Below are positions 16,622 through 24,850 of a DNA stretch of 64,000 bases, piece by piece. The first letter of the stretch is position 1. The number at the start of each line of letters is the position of its first letter. The translations under genes were made by a program, and so were the position numbers. Source of the stretch: Streptomyces sp. YS415 (GTDB taxonomy: Bacteria; Actinomycetota; Actinomycetes; Streptomycetales; Streptomycetaceae); the NCBI RefSeq assembly GCF_023544665.1, contig NZ_JAMJFL010000023.1, forward strand, positions 57,688-121,687. The letters run 5' to 3'. The notes beneath the pieces are model-generated. The model was not told the DNA's origin and searched no databases. It saw nothing but the letters and a program-made list of their open reading frames with translations.

Positions 16622-19600
16622 TTCGCGGTCACCTCGGTCAGGTCGGCGAGCAGCTCGGAGGCGATGACCGGGTCGAGACCCGCGAAGCTGAGCCCGCTCT
16701 TCCGGTTCCGGTAGTAGTCGTCGGGGGTCGTGTTCAGCCATACGGCGTCGAAGGTCTGGTCGCCGAGCATGTCGACGGCGCCGACGGCGATCCCCGGGTC
16801 GAGGTCGATGACCAGGTAGCGGTTCTCGTCGATCTGCCGGTGGAACCAGCGCTCCACGCCCGCGTCCTGCGGGGTGCCCCGCTCCCAGCCGCGCTTGGTG
16901 AGCCCGAGGAGCTTGCCGACCGGCACGGTGGCGCCCTCGAAGCGGGCCAGCCGCTGGTCGGCGCCCTCCTCCTCGGTGAGGGCGTGCACGGCACGGCCCA
17001 GCTGCGGGAAGGGCTGGAGGATCTCGTAGTCGGCGAACAGCTCCGACCAGGCGGCCAGCTCCGCGCCCAGGTGCAGCGGATGGGCCAGCCGGACGCTCGC
17101 CTCCTCGGGCAGCGTCAGCGCGTCGTCCTCGACGTCGGCGAACGTACGGTCCTCCGCGACCCGGAACGCCGTCACCTTGCCGTCGGCCGCACCGATCCAG
17201 ACCAGCCGCCGTACCAGATGCCACACCAGCGGATGGGCGACGAACAGGTCCCGGAACTCCCCGGCCGTCCAGGAGCGCTGCGACACCATCGCCGCCTCCA
17301 GCCGCCGTACCTGGTCGGCGGCGACCGTACGGACGTCCTTCTTCAGCGCGGCGAACCGCTTGCGCTCGGCCGGGGCCAGCTCCGGGTCGTCCTTGGCGGC
17401 GGGGGCGGGCAGGGCCTTGCGGTGCTTGCCGTCGGCGTCGCGGACGTAGGGCCGCAGCTGCTCGTCGAAGCCGACCGTGAACTGCCTGGGCCCGTAGTCG
17501 ATGACCGTGCTGCCGTCCGCGTCCAGGCCGAAGTCCGGCACGAGCCGGTCGCCCAGCTGCTCGGCGGTCAGCCCGAGTCCCTCGGCGACCTCGGCGATCT
17601 TCTCCTGGGCGCGGGTCCTGAGCGCCTTGAACGGAACCCGCTGGGCGATGCCGTGCAGGTGCAGCAGCGCCACGTCGCTGCCGATCGTCGCGAGGACGTC
17701 CAGCCCCTCCACCGCGCGGTGGTGGGCGGACTCGCCGGGCCAGGCGCGCACCACGGGAGTGAGCCGCCGTACGGTCTCGTCGTCGCCGAGCAGGCCCAGC
17801 GCGTGCAGTGCCCAGCTCTCCTTCGGGGGCATGCCGGCCAGCCGCCACTGCTCGAACAGGCCCCAGGCGAACGCGGCCAGCGAGTCGGCGGTGCAGTGCT
17901 CGGTCAGCACGTCGAGGCCGGGGTAGACATCGCCGGGCTTGGACAGCGCGAGGACGGTGAGCGCGTTGCGCACCGCGTCGGAGGGCAGGGCGCCGCCCTC
18001 CTTGAGCAGGATCTGCGGCATCAGCGCGGGCTCGGCCCAGGCGCCGACGGCAGGCATCCGCGCGGGCAGGGCGCTCTCCAGCGGATCGGCGGCCAGCGCC
18101 GCGGCGACGATGTCCCCGGTCTCCCGCCCGTACTCGGCGGCGGCCGCCAGGACGGCCTCGCGGCCGTGGGCGTCCGTCAGCAGCCGCAGGGCCCGCTCGG
18201 CGCCCCGCCGGGCGACCCCGGCCCTGCCCACCGCGTGCGGGAGCAGATAGGGGACGGTGGCGAGGCCGTGCCGCTTCAGCCAGGCGCGGGCCTGGGCGTC
18301 GGCGGACTTCAGCCGGGCCAGCCAGTCGCTGACCAGGGCGGCGACCTCGACGCTGAGGTACGGCATGACCAGCATGCTCAGGGTGGCCGGATGCCGGGTC
18401 GCGGCGCGCAGCAGCAGCGGCAGGGCGTCCGTCCCGAACCGCGCGGCCACCGGCTTCAGCGCGGCCTCACCGTCCCAGTAGTCCTCGGGGGCGCAGTGCG
18501 CCAGCAGCGGACGGACCACGTCCTCGGGCGCGGTGACGAACAGCCGGGCCGCGCGGACGTCCGCCAACTGCCCCCCGTTCTGCAGGGCCTTGATCTCCTC
18601 CTTCCACTCGTACTTGCCCCGCCACCTGGAGTACCAGGAGGTGACTCCGGCCCAGTGCTGCTGCTCGTCGGGCTGCCAGACGACCCGCGGCTGCGGGGCA
18701 ACCGGCGCCTCGGCTGCCACGCGCGCCCTGGCCGCCTTGCGCTCCTTCGCCCACGGCGGGCTGACCAGGAGCGCGGGCAGGGCCTCGGCCGGTGCCTCGG
18801 CCACCCGGTCGCGGAAGGCGAGCCGCGCTTCGATGTGCTCGGCCACCTGCGCCGGGAGCTGGGGCAGCGCCGCCGCCGTCAGCTCCGGGTGCGCCTGGAT
18901 GTGCGCGGCCAGCAACTGCCCCGCCATCGAGGCGCCCTTGGCCGTACCGGTCGCCGCCGCCCCCAGCAGCCGCAGCGCGCGCACGGGCCACCGCCGCATC
19001 GCCTCCATGAGACACGGCCGCACGTTCTTGTCCTCGACGCGGGCCAGCAGCACCCGGAACGCCTCGTCCGTCGGCAGCTCCACCAGGGCGGCCGAGAACG
19101 TGCGCATCCGGTCGGAGCCGTACGCCTGCTCCAGGCCCCGCTCCAGCACGGGCGCGCCATGCCCGCCGATGCCCTCGGCGAGCGAGGCCACCAGAGGCAT
19201 CGCCCAGTCGTGCCAGCCGAGGCGGAAGGAGGTGTCCAGCACGCGGTCGAGCTGCCCGGGGGAGTTCAGCGAGCACAGCAGCATGGCGCGCAGGGTCTCG
19301 TCGGTCTTGTCCGCGTCCGCGCAGGCGTCCTCGACCCAGTGGTGCTCGGTGGGCACGACGTACGACACGACGACGCGGCGGCGCACGCTGTCCCGGCACT
19401 GCGCCAGGACGGTCACGGCCTGCCGGTAGGTGTCCTCGTCGGCCACGGCCAGCAGGGCGCGCAGCCGGTCGGCGAAGGGGCGGGCCCAGTGGGCGTTCGC
19501 GGTGGTCACGCCGACGCGGAAGCCGATCCGGGGATCCTGCCGCTGCGAGCCGTGCTGCAGCCAGTGCGGCTCGACGTCGAAGTACTCCACCACGGCCCGC

Positions 19601-20193
19601 GCGGCGAAGGGCAGGCCGTACTCGATGACCCAGGCGTCCACGAACACGCCTTCGGGGAGTTGGTAGTGCATGGTGAGCGACGCCAGGGCGGCCGCGCCGA
19701 GCGGGTTCTGACTGCCGTTCAGATGAGCAGTCAGCGCCTCGACGATCTGCGGCTCGCTCCGAGGGGCGGCGAGCATCTGCTCGATCCAGCCGGCCTCCTC
19801 CTTGCGGCGGCGGGCGACCAGTTCCAGGGCGTCGGCATGCAGTGGGGGCACGGTACGCGGGATGCCGCCACGCCTGGGGTGGACGTGTCGGCGCCAGGCG
19901 GCCGGCATGACGAACGTGTCCTCGTCCGCGGCCTCCGCCCGGTGCGGAACCGCCGCGGTCTTCGCCCGGTCGGGAACCGCGTCGGCGGCCGTCACCTCCT
20001 GGTACCCCTTGCGCTCCTTCTCCGCGATCACCTTCGCCAGATACGCCTCGGCCGCCGCCGCCGAGGCCAACTCCTTGGGCTGGGTGCGCCCCTGCGTCCC
20101 GACCCGTCCGTAGCGCACGGTGACCGTCGTCCCGTCGGCCTCCGCCTCCCAGAACTTCGCCGAGCCGTCACCCGCAAACTCCCAGCGCCGCAC
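16618..20193 (-). CDS. WGR-DUF4132 protein, first gene of the MoxR operon
   Basis: 1191 residues. GTG 20193 is chosen because GGAGGGG lies about 9 bases upstream and the WGR domain begins immediately (RRWEF to about residue 70, including VRYGRVGTQGRTQ). WGR domains bind DNA, notably in PARP1. The middle contains helical HEAT-like repeats. The C-terminus carries the DUF4132 signature (FRDLFVAHPLVWHLVRRLVW, then a LPEEASVRLAHPLHLG-like segment). It heads the coupled operon DUF4132-AAA-DUF5682-VWA-SWIM. Its promoter region carries a DNA-damage-type element (20248-20270). The WGR domain plus that promoter suggest a role at damaged DNA; this is inference. Confidence 0.83.
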   Translation of the reverse strand: MRRWEFAGDGSAKFWEAEADGTTVTVRYGRVGTQGRTQPKELASAAAAEAYLAKVIAEKERKGYQEVTAADAVPDRAKTAAVPHRAEAADEDTFVMPAAWRRHVHPRRGGIPRTVPPLHADALELVARRRKEEAGWIEQMLAAPRSEPQIVEALTAHLNGSQNPLGAAALASLTMHYQLPEGVFVDAWVIEYGLPFAARAVVEYFDVEPHWLQHGSQRQDPRIGFRVGVTTANAHWARPFADRLRALLAVADEDTYRQAVTVLAQCRDSVRRRVVVSYVVPTEHHWVEDACADADKTDETLRAMLLCSLNSPGQLDRVLDTSFRLGWHDWAMPLVASLAEGIGGHGAPVLERGLEQAYGSDRMRTFSAALVELPTDEAFRVLLARVEDKNVRPCLMEAMRRWPVRALRLLGAAATGTAKGASMAGQLLAAHIQAHPELTAAALPQLPAQVAEHIEARLAFRDRVAEAPAEALPALLVSPPWAKERKAARARVAAEAPVAPQPRVVWQPDEQQHWAGVTSWYSRWRGKYEWKEEIKALQNGGQLADVRAARLFVTAPEDVVRPLLAHCAPEDYWDGEAALKPVAARFGTDALPLLLRAATRHPATLSMLVMPYLSVEVAALVSDWLARLKSADAQARAWLKRHGLATVPYLLPHAVGRAGVARRGAERALRLLTDAHGREAVLAAAAEYGRETGDIVAAALAADPLESALPARMPAVGAWAEPALMPQILLKEGGALPSDAVRNALTVLALSKPGDVYPGLDVLTEHCTADSLAAFAWGLFEQWRLAGMPPKESWALHALGLLGDDETVRRLTPVVRAWPGESAHHRAVEGLDVLATIGSDVALLHLHGIAQRVPFKALRTRAQEKIAEVAEGLGLTAEQLGDRLVPDFGLDADGSTVIDYGPRQFTVGFDEQLRPYVRDADGKHRKALPAPAAKDDPELAPAERKRFAALKKDVRTVAADQVRRLEAAMVSQRSWTAGEFRDLFVAHPLVWHLVRRLVWIGAADGKVTAFRVAEDRTFADVEDDALTLPEEASVRLAHPLHLGAELAAWSELFADYEILQPFPQLGRAVHALTEEEGADQRLARFEGATVPVGKLLGLTKRGWERGTPQDAGVERWFHRQIDENRYLVIDLDPGIAVGAVDMLGDQTFDAVWLNTTPDDYYRNRKSGLSFAGLDPVIASELLADLTEVTAK

Positions 20194-20247
20194 AGCCCCA
20201 CCCCTCCGTCCGGCCCCCCGGCCGACCGCTCGATCCATGTGGCTGTC

Positions 20248-20270
20248 ACCGTAGCCGCCCCCACTGACAG
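20248..20270 (-). promoter_or_regulatory. PafBC/RecA-NDp-like promoter of the MoxR operon
   Basis: Minus strand reads CTGTCAGTG (complement of 20262-20270), 8 bases, then TACGGT (complement of 20248-20253). The known LexA-independent actinobacterial damage promoter is TTGTCRGTG-N8-TANNNT; this copy has one mismatch (first T to C) and exact spacing. The GTG start is 55 bases downstream. Confidence 0.6.
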
Positions 20271-20298
20271 TGACCGTCGGCAGCCCGCGGCGCCCGCG

Positions 20299-20321
20299 TT
20301 GTCAGTGCCCGCTGCCATGAT
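20299..20321 (+). promoter_or_regulatory. PafBC/RecA-NDp-like promoter of the second DUF4132 gene
   Basis: Plus strand TTGTCAGTG (20299-20307) is an exact match to the upstream half of the LexA-independent damage promoter. After 8 bases comes CATGAT (20316-20321), which differs from TANNNT at the first base. The ATG start is at 20351. It faces the similar element on the other strand. Confidence 0.6.
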
Positions 20322-20350
20322 CCGGGCAGGCACAACGAGAGGCACGTCCG

Positions 20351-22681
20351 ATGAACCTCGCCGACCGGCTGATGAACGCGCTGACCGACCGGGACTCCTC
20401 CTACGACGACCCGGCGGCCGACCTGTCGCGGATCTCCGACGAGGAACTCGGCGCCCTGGTCACCGCGGTCCACGGCGTGGCCGAGTGGACCCGGCCCTCG
20501 CTCCTGGCCCGCGCCGCGGTCGAGCGGGCGGCCGGGGAACGGCAGCCGCGCTACACGCCCGAGGTGTGCCGCCGGATGTTCGAGGTGCTGGCCGACCGGG
20601 CCGTGCGGGGAGTCTTCGCGGACCTCACCCCGGGCCTGGAGGCGGTCCGGCACTGCACGGGCCCGCTGCCCGACCTGTCCGAACCGGTGCGTGCCCTGCT
20701 GGAGTTGCGGCTGGCGGTGACCAAGGTGCGCCAGCCGTACGCGCTGCTCGCGGTCGCCGGGCTCGCGGGCGAGGAGACACTGCGCGCCACTGTGGAACGC
20801 CTCGCGGGGGAGGCGGGCCCCATCGTGGCGGACGAGACGGCCGTCGTCGCGGGCCTGGCACCGGGCGAGCAGATCCTGCTCGCCCGGATCGACCGCGACC
20901 ACCCCCTCGACACCCCACCGACCGCGGACGCCTGGCGCGCGGCGGCCGCCGTCCCCGCCTACGCCGCCTTCGCCCGCCGCGCCCTCCAGGCCGCCGCCGC
21001 CCGCACCGACGCCATCCACGCGGGCGAGCTGCCCTACCGTTCGGACAAGGCGTTCACGGACCGGGAGGTCCTCACCGTCGGACAGGCCGCGCGCGTGGCG
21101 CTGCTGCGCGACGAGCCCTGGCTCCCCGCCCTGTTCGACCGTCTGCTCCCCGGCGTCTCCCTCGCCCCCACGGCCGCCAGGACGCTTCCCTCGCAGGCCA
21201 TGCTGTACGAAGTGGCCCGTGCCGCCCTGGACTTCCCCACGCCCGAGCTGGTCACCGCGCTCCGCACCGTGCGCAGGACCGTCCGGCACGCCGGCGTGCC
21301 CCGGCAGCTGGACAAGATGATCAGGAAGATCGAGGCGGCCCTCGCCGAGCGCACCGACGTAGCGCTACGGCTGCCCGGGCTGGACTTCGGCGACGACGGC
21401 GTCCTGCGCCGGGCGGCGGGCGCGTACACGGCCGTCCTCACGGTCACCGACAGCGCGACGCTGACCTGGGAGAAGGACGGCCGCCCGCTGCGCGGCACCC
21501 CGGCGCCGGTCCGCCGCGACCACCCCGCGCTCGTCAAGGAGGTGCGCGAGCTGGTCAAGCGGGTGGACGCCCACCTCGTCACGCTCGCGCGGGCGTTGGA
21601 GGGCGGCTACACCGTGGACACCGTCCACCCCTACGGCCGGTGGCGCACCGAGCTGGCCGGGCATCCGCTCGCCCGGACCGTCGTCGGCCGGCTGATCTGG
21701 GAGATCGAGGTCGCGCCCGGCGACCGGCGGGCGGTGCTGCCCCAGGCGGCGGACGGACTGCCTGACGCCCCCGACGACGCCCGCGTACGGCTCTGGCACC
21801 CGCTGCGCGCCGACGCCGACGCCGTCCGGGCGTGGCGGGACCTGCTCACCGAGGCGCGGATCCGGCAGCCGTTCAAGCAGGCGTTCCGCGAGATCTACCG
21901 GCTCACGCCGGCCGAGGAGGAGACCCGCGGGTACTCCAACCGCTTCGCCGCCCATCTCGTCCACTACCAGCGGATGTTCGCGCTGTTCCGGGCCCGGGGC
22001 TGGTCGAGCAGCTTGCTGGGCCCCTGGGACGCCGGGTTCGAGGCCGAGGCGGAGCGCGTCCTGGCGGCGGGGGAGTGGCGGGTCCGCTTCTTCCACACCT
22101 GGGTCGACCGGGCGGGCGAGGAGGGCCTCGCGGCGACCGACCAGGTCCGCTTCGACCGCCGGGCCGACGGCGGCTGGCGCGAGGCGGCGCTCGCCGAGGT
22201 GCCAGACCTGGTGTTCAGCGAGGCGATGCGGGACGTCGACCTGTTCGTGGGCGTCACCTCGATCGCCGCCGACCCCGACTGGACCGACCGGGGTCCCGAG
22301 CGCGCCTACTGGGAGCGGGCCTCCTTCGCGGAGCTGACGGAGAGCGCCGACGCCCGGCGCGATGCCCTGCGGCGGATCGTGCCGCGCCTGAAGATCGCCG
22401 ACCGGTGCTCCTTCGACGGCCGCTTCCTGGTGGTCCGCGGCGATCTGCGGACGTACCGCATCCACATCGGCTCGGCCAACATCCTGATGGACCCGGACGG
22501 CGCCTACCTGTGCATCGTCCCGGCCCGCCGAAAGAGCGACGGCGGCGTCTTCCTGCCGTTCCAGGACGACCGGCTCTCCCTGATCCTCAGCAAGGCGTTC
22601 CTGCTGGCCGCGGACACGGAGATCACGGACGAGACGATCCGCCGCCAGATAGGAAGACGGGAGACAGGCAGCCGGGCCTGA
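20351..22681 (+). CDS. DUF4132 family protein
   Basis: 776 residues from ATG 20351 (AACGAGAGG about 10 bases upstream). It lacks a WGR domain but shares with the divergent gene the DUF4132 core: YGRWRTELAGHPLARTVVGRLIWE and a following DDARVRLWHPLRADAD stretch. Downstream are QPFKQAFREIYRLTPAEEET and the C-terminal IADRCSFDGRFLVVRGDL region of the DUF5724/DUF7737-type relatives. Cytoplasmic, mostly helical, with no enzymatic motif. It is divergent from the MoxR operon and shares its damage-type promoter region, so both are likely co-regulated parts of one system. Function unknown. Confidence 0.8.
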   Translation: MNLADRLMNALTDRDSSYDDPAADLSRISDEELGALVTAVHGVAEWTRPSLLARAAVERAAGERQPRYTPEVCRRMFEVLADRAVRGVFADLTPGLEAVRHCTGPLPDLSEPVRALLELRLAVTKVRQPYALLAVAGLAGEETLRATVERLAGEAGPIVADETAVVAGLAPGEQILLARIDRDHPLDTPPTADAWRAAAAVPAYAAFARRALQAAAARTDAIHAGELPYRSDKAFTDREVLTVGQAARVALLRDEPWLPALFDRLLPGVSLAPTAARTLPSQAMLYEVARAALDFPTPELVTALRTVRRTVRHAGVPRQLDKMIRKIEAALAERTDVALRLPGLDFGDDGVLRRAAGAYTAVLTVTDSATLTWEKDGRPLRGTPAPVRRDHPALVKEVRELVKRVDAHLVTLARALEGGYTVDTVHPYGRWRTELAGHPLARTVVGRLIWEIEVAPGDRRAVLPQAADGLPDAPDDARVRLWHPLRADADAVRAWRDLLTEARIRQPFKQAFREIYRLTPAEEETRGYSNRFAAHLVHYQRMFALFRARGWSSSLLGPWDAGFEAEAERVLAAGEWRVRFFHTWVDRAGEEGLAATDQVRFDRRADGGWREAALAEVPDLVFSEAMRDVDLFVGVTSIAADPDWTDRGPERAYWERASFAELTESADARRDALRRIVPRLKIADRCSFDGRFLVVRGDLRTYRIHIGSANILMDPDGAYLCIVPARRKSDGGVFLPFQDDRLSLILSKAFLLAADTEITDETIRRQIGRRETGSRA

Positions 22682-22757
22682 CGCGACCAGGGCCCGGCAC
22701 GGCCGGGGAACCCTCACACCCTGCTGACGGGCCAGCACCCGGCACCGCCGGAAGCCC

Positions 22758-23669
22758 TCACACCCTGCCGACCACCCGCGCACACACGTCCGCATACGCC
22801 CGGACCCCCGCCCGTTCCGCGTCCTCCCGCCGCCACGCCAGCACGTACCGGCTCGGCGAGAGCCCCCGCACCGGACGGGTCGTCACCCCGCCCAGCGTGA
22901 TCAGCGGGGCGTTCCCGAGGGCGACCAGGCAGACCCCTAGCCCCGCCACCAGCGCCTCGTACGTCTCCTCCGTCCCCGCGATCTCCGCGCCGATCCGGGG
23001 CGGACGCCCCGCGCGTTCGTCCAGCGCGAGCCAGTGGTCCCGCAGGGGTCCCGCGCTCGGGGGCAGCGCGAGGAACGGCTCCTCGAAGAGGTCCGCGAGG
23101 TCGATCTCCGCGTGCGCGGCGAGCCGGTGGCCCTCCGGGAGGGCGACCAGCCGGGGCTCCTCGGCGACCACGACCCAGTCGTAGCGGTCCGCCTCGGGCA
23201 GCGGCAGCCACACGAAGGCCACGTCCGCCGCACCGTCCGCGAGCCCCGCCGTCGGATCGTCCCAGCTCACCTGGCGCAGCCGCAGCACGGTGTCGGGGTG
23301 CGCGGCGGTGAACCGGGACCGGATCGCGGGCAGCAGTCCGCCGCGCCCGGGGCTGGTGCTCATCCCCACCACCAGCGTCCCGCGCGCCGCGGCCCGCACC
23401 GCCTCCAGCGCCGCCGCCCCGTCCGCCCAGGCGTCCAGCACCCGCCGGGCGTGCGGCAGCAGGGCCGTACCGGCCGGGGTGAGCGTGACGCCTCCCGGCC
23501 CCCGGTGGAACAGCGCCATGCCCAACTGCCGTTCCAGTGCGCGCACCTGCTTGCTGAGGGCGGGCTGGGAGACGTACAGCCGCTCGGCGGCGCGGGTGAA
23601 GTGCAGTTCGTCCGCCACCGTCACGAAGTAGCGGAGGTCGCGCACATGAGCGTCCGTCGTCATGCCCAT
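22758..23669 (-). CDS. LysR-family transcriptional regulator
   Basis: 303 residues. An N-terminal winged helix-turn-helix (FTRAAERLYVSQPALSKQVR, roughly residues 24-43) precedes a periplasmic-binding-protein-like effector domain. ATG 23669 has GGTGAT 5 bases upstream; ATG 23663 two codons later is equally possible. It is divergent from the SDR gene, the classic layout in which a LysR protein controls its neighbour from the intervening region. Effector unknown. Confidence 0.9.
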   Translation of the reverse strand: MGMTTDAHVRDLRYFVTVADELHFTRAAERLYVSQPALSKQVRALERQLGMALFHRGPGGVTLTPAGTALLPHARRVLDAWADGAAALEAVRAAARGTLVVGMSTSPGRGGLLPAIRSRFTAAHPDTVLRLRQVSWDDPTAGLADGAADVAFVWLPLPEADRYDWVVVAEEPRLVALPEGHRLAAHAEIDLADLFEEPFLALPPSAGPLRDHWLALDERAGRPPRIGAEIAGTEETYEALVAGLGVCLVALGNAPLITLGGVTTRPVRGLSPSRYVLAWRREDAERAGVRAYADVCARVVGRV

Positions 23670-23691
23670 CGGTTATCACCGAAGGTCTTGG

Positions 23692-23708
23692 ACAGGCAAC
23701 TCGCCTGT
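23692..23708. promoter_or_regulatory. 17-bp inverted repeat, likely LysR operator
   Basis: ACAGGC-AACTC-GCCTGT, perfect 6-bp arms with a 5-base spacer, placed centrally in the 93-bp region between the LysR gene and the SDR gene. Size, symmetry and position fit a LysR recognition site. Confidence 0.55.
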
Positions 23709-23762
23709 GTCGCAGGCTTGTTCACACGCCGAGAGTGACTACCGGGACCACGGGGAGCTGTG

Positions 23763-24593
23763 ATGAACAAGGTGTGGCTGATCACGGGTGCGAGCAGCGG
23801 GTTCGGGCGGGCCATCGCCGAGGCGGCGCTGGCGGAGGGCGATGTGGTGGTCGGCGCGGTACGGCGTCCGGAGGCGCTGGACGATCTGGTGGCCGCCCAT
23901 CCGGACCAGGTGGAGGCGCTGCGCCTGGACGTCGGCGACACCTCGGCCGCGGAGGCGGCGGTCCGGGACGTCCTCGCGCGGCACGGGCGGATCGACGTCC
24001 TGGTCAACAACGCGGGCCGCACCCATGTGGGCGCCTTCGAGGAGACCACCGAGCAGGAGCTGCGGGAACTGTTCAATGTGCACGTCTTCGGCCCGGCCGC
24101 CCTCACCCGCGCCGTGCTGCCGCACATGCGGGAGCGGCGGTCCGGCGCGATCGTGCAGATGAGCAGCATGGGCGGGCAGATGTCCTTCGCGGGCTTCTCC
24201 CTGTACAGCGGGACGAAGTTCGCGCTGGAGGGCATGTCCGAGGGGCTCGCCGACGAGGTCGCCGAGTTCGGGATCAAGGTGCTGATCGTGGAGCCGGGCG
24301 CCTTCCGCACCTCGCTCTTCGCGGCGGGCCGGGCCGGGGCCAGCGCGGACAGCGGGCGGTACCCGAAGGTGAGCCAGACCCGCGGCTTCGTCTCCGGCGG
24401 CGACGGCTCCCAGCCCGGTGACCCGGCGAAGGCCGCGGCCGCCATCCTGGCCGCGCTCCAGGCCGAGCGGACCCCGCTGCGGCTGCCGCTCGGAGCCGAC
24501 GCGGTGGACGCCGTGCTCGGTCATCTGGACCAGGTGCGCGAGGACGTCGTCGCCTGGGAGAAGCACACCCGCGCGACCGCGTTCGACGAGTAG
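23763..24593 (+). CDS. Short-chain dehydrogenase/reductase
   Basis: 276 residues. ATG 23763 has GGGGAG 5 bases upstream; the adjacent GTG 23760 is less well placed. The classical SDR cofactor motif TGASSGFG is at residues 8-15, the NNAG motif is in LVNNAGRTHVG, and the active site is the serine in QMSSMGG plus Y148 and K152 (YSGTK). It probably uses NADP(H) to oxidise or reduce an alcohol/carbonyl substrate in the cytoplasm. Likely regulated by the divergent LysR protein. Substrate unknown. Confidence 0.92.
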   Translation: MNKVWLITGASSGFGRAIAEAALAEGDVVVGAVRRPEALDDLVAAHPDQVEALRLDVGDTSAAEAAVRDVLARHGRIDVLVNNAGRTHVGAFEETTEQELRELFNVHVFGPAALTRAVLPHMRERRSGAIVQMSSMGGQMSFAGFSLYSGTKFALEGMSEGLADEVAEFGIKVLIVEPGAFRTSLFAAGRAGASADSGRYPKVSQTRGFVSGGDGSQPGDPAKAAAAILAALQAERTPLRLPLGADAVDAVLGHLDQVREDVVAWEKHTRATAFDE

Positions 24594-24850
24594 GAACGGC
24601 CGGGTTCGACGCGTAGGAACAGCCCGGACAAGGGCCCCGCCCGGGGTGACGGCGTGTCATGTCTGGCATATGGCACGTGTGTTACGTCCGTGCAGGGCCC
24701 TTGTGCAATTCCTGTGGAAGCCTCAATCTTTCGGCGGGTGCCCGAGTCCGCACGGGACGCTAGTTGACATGATCACGCCTATTCGGGCGGGCTCCGGCGT
24801 GCCTGCACCACCCCCCACCAGCGCACCACCGATTGAGGAGGATCCCTCAG
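24594..24850 (+). other. Intergenic region upstream of the secreted protease
   Basis: 257 bases without a credible gene. It holds a near-palindrome with CGTGTCAT and ATGGCACG arms (about 24653-24677, one mismatch). A TTGACA at 24764-24769 has no convincing -10 at 16-18 bases. GAGGAGG at 24837-24843 is the ribosome site of the protease. Confidence 0.45.

Noticed and set aside
24764..24769. TTGACA before the secreted protease as a full promoter
   Set aside because: No acceptable -10 hexamer at 16-19 bases downstream; noted only within the intergenic entry.
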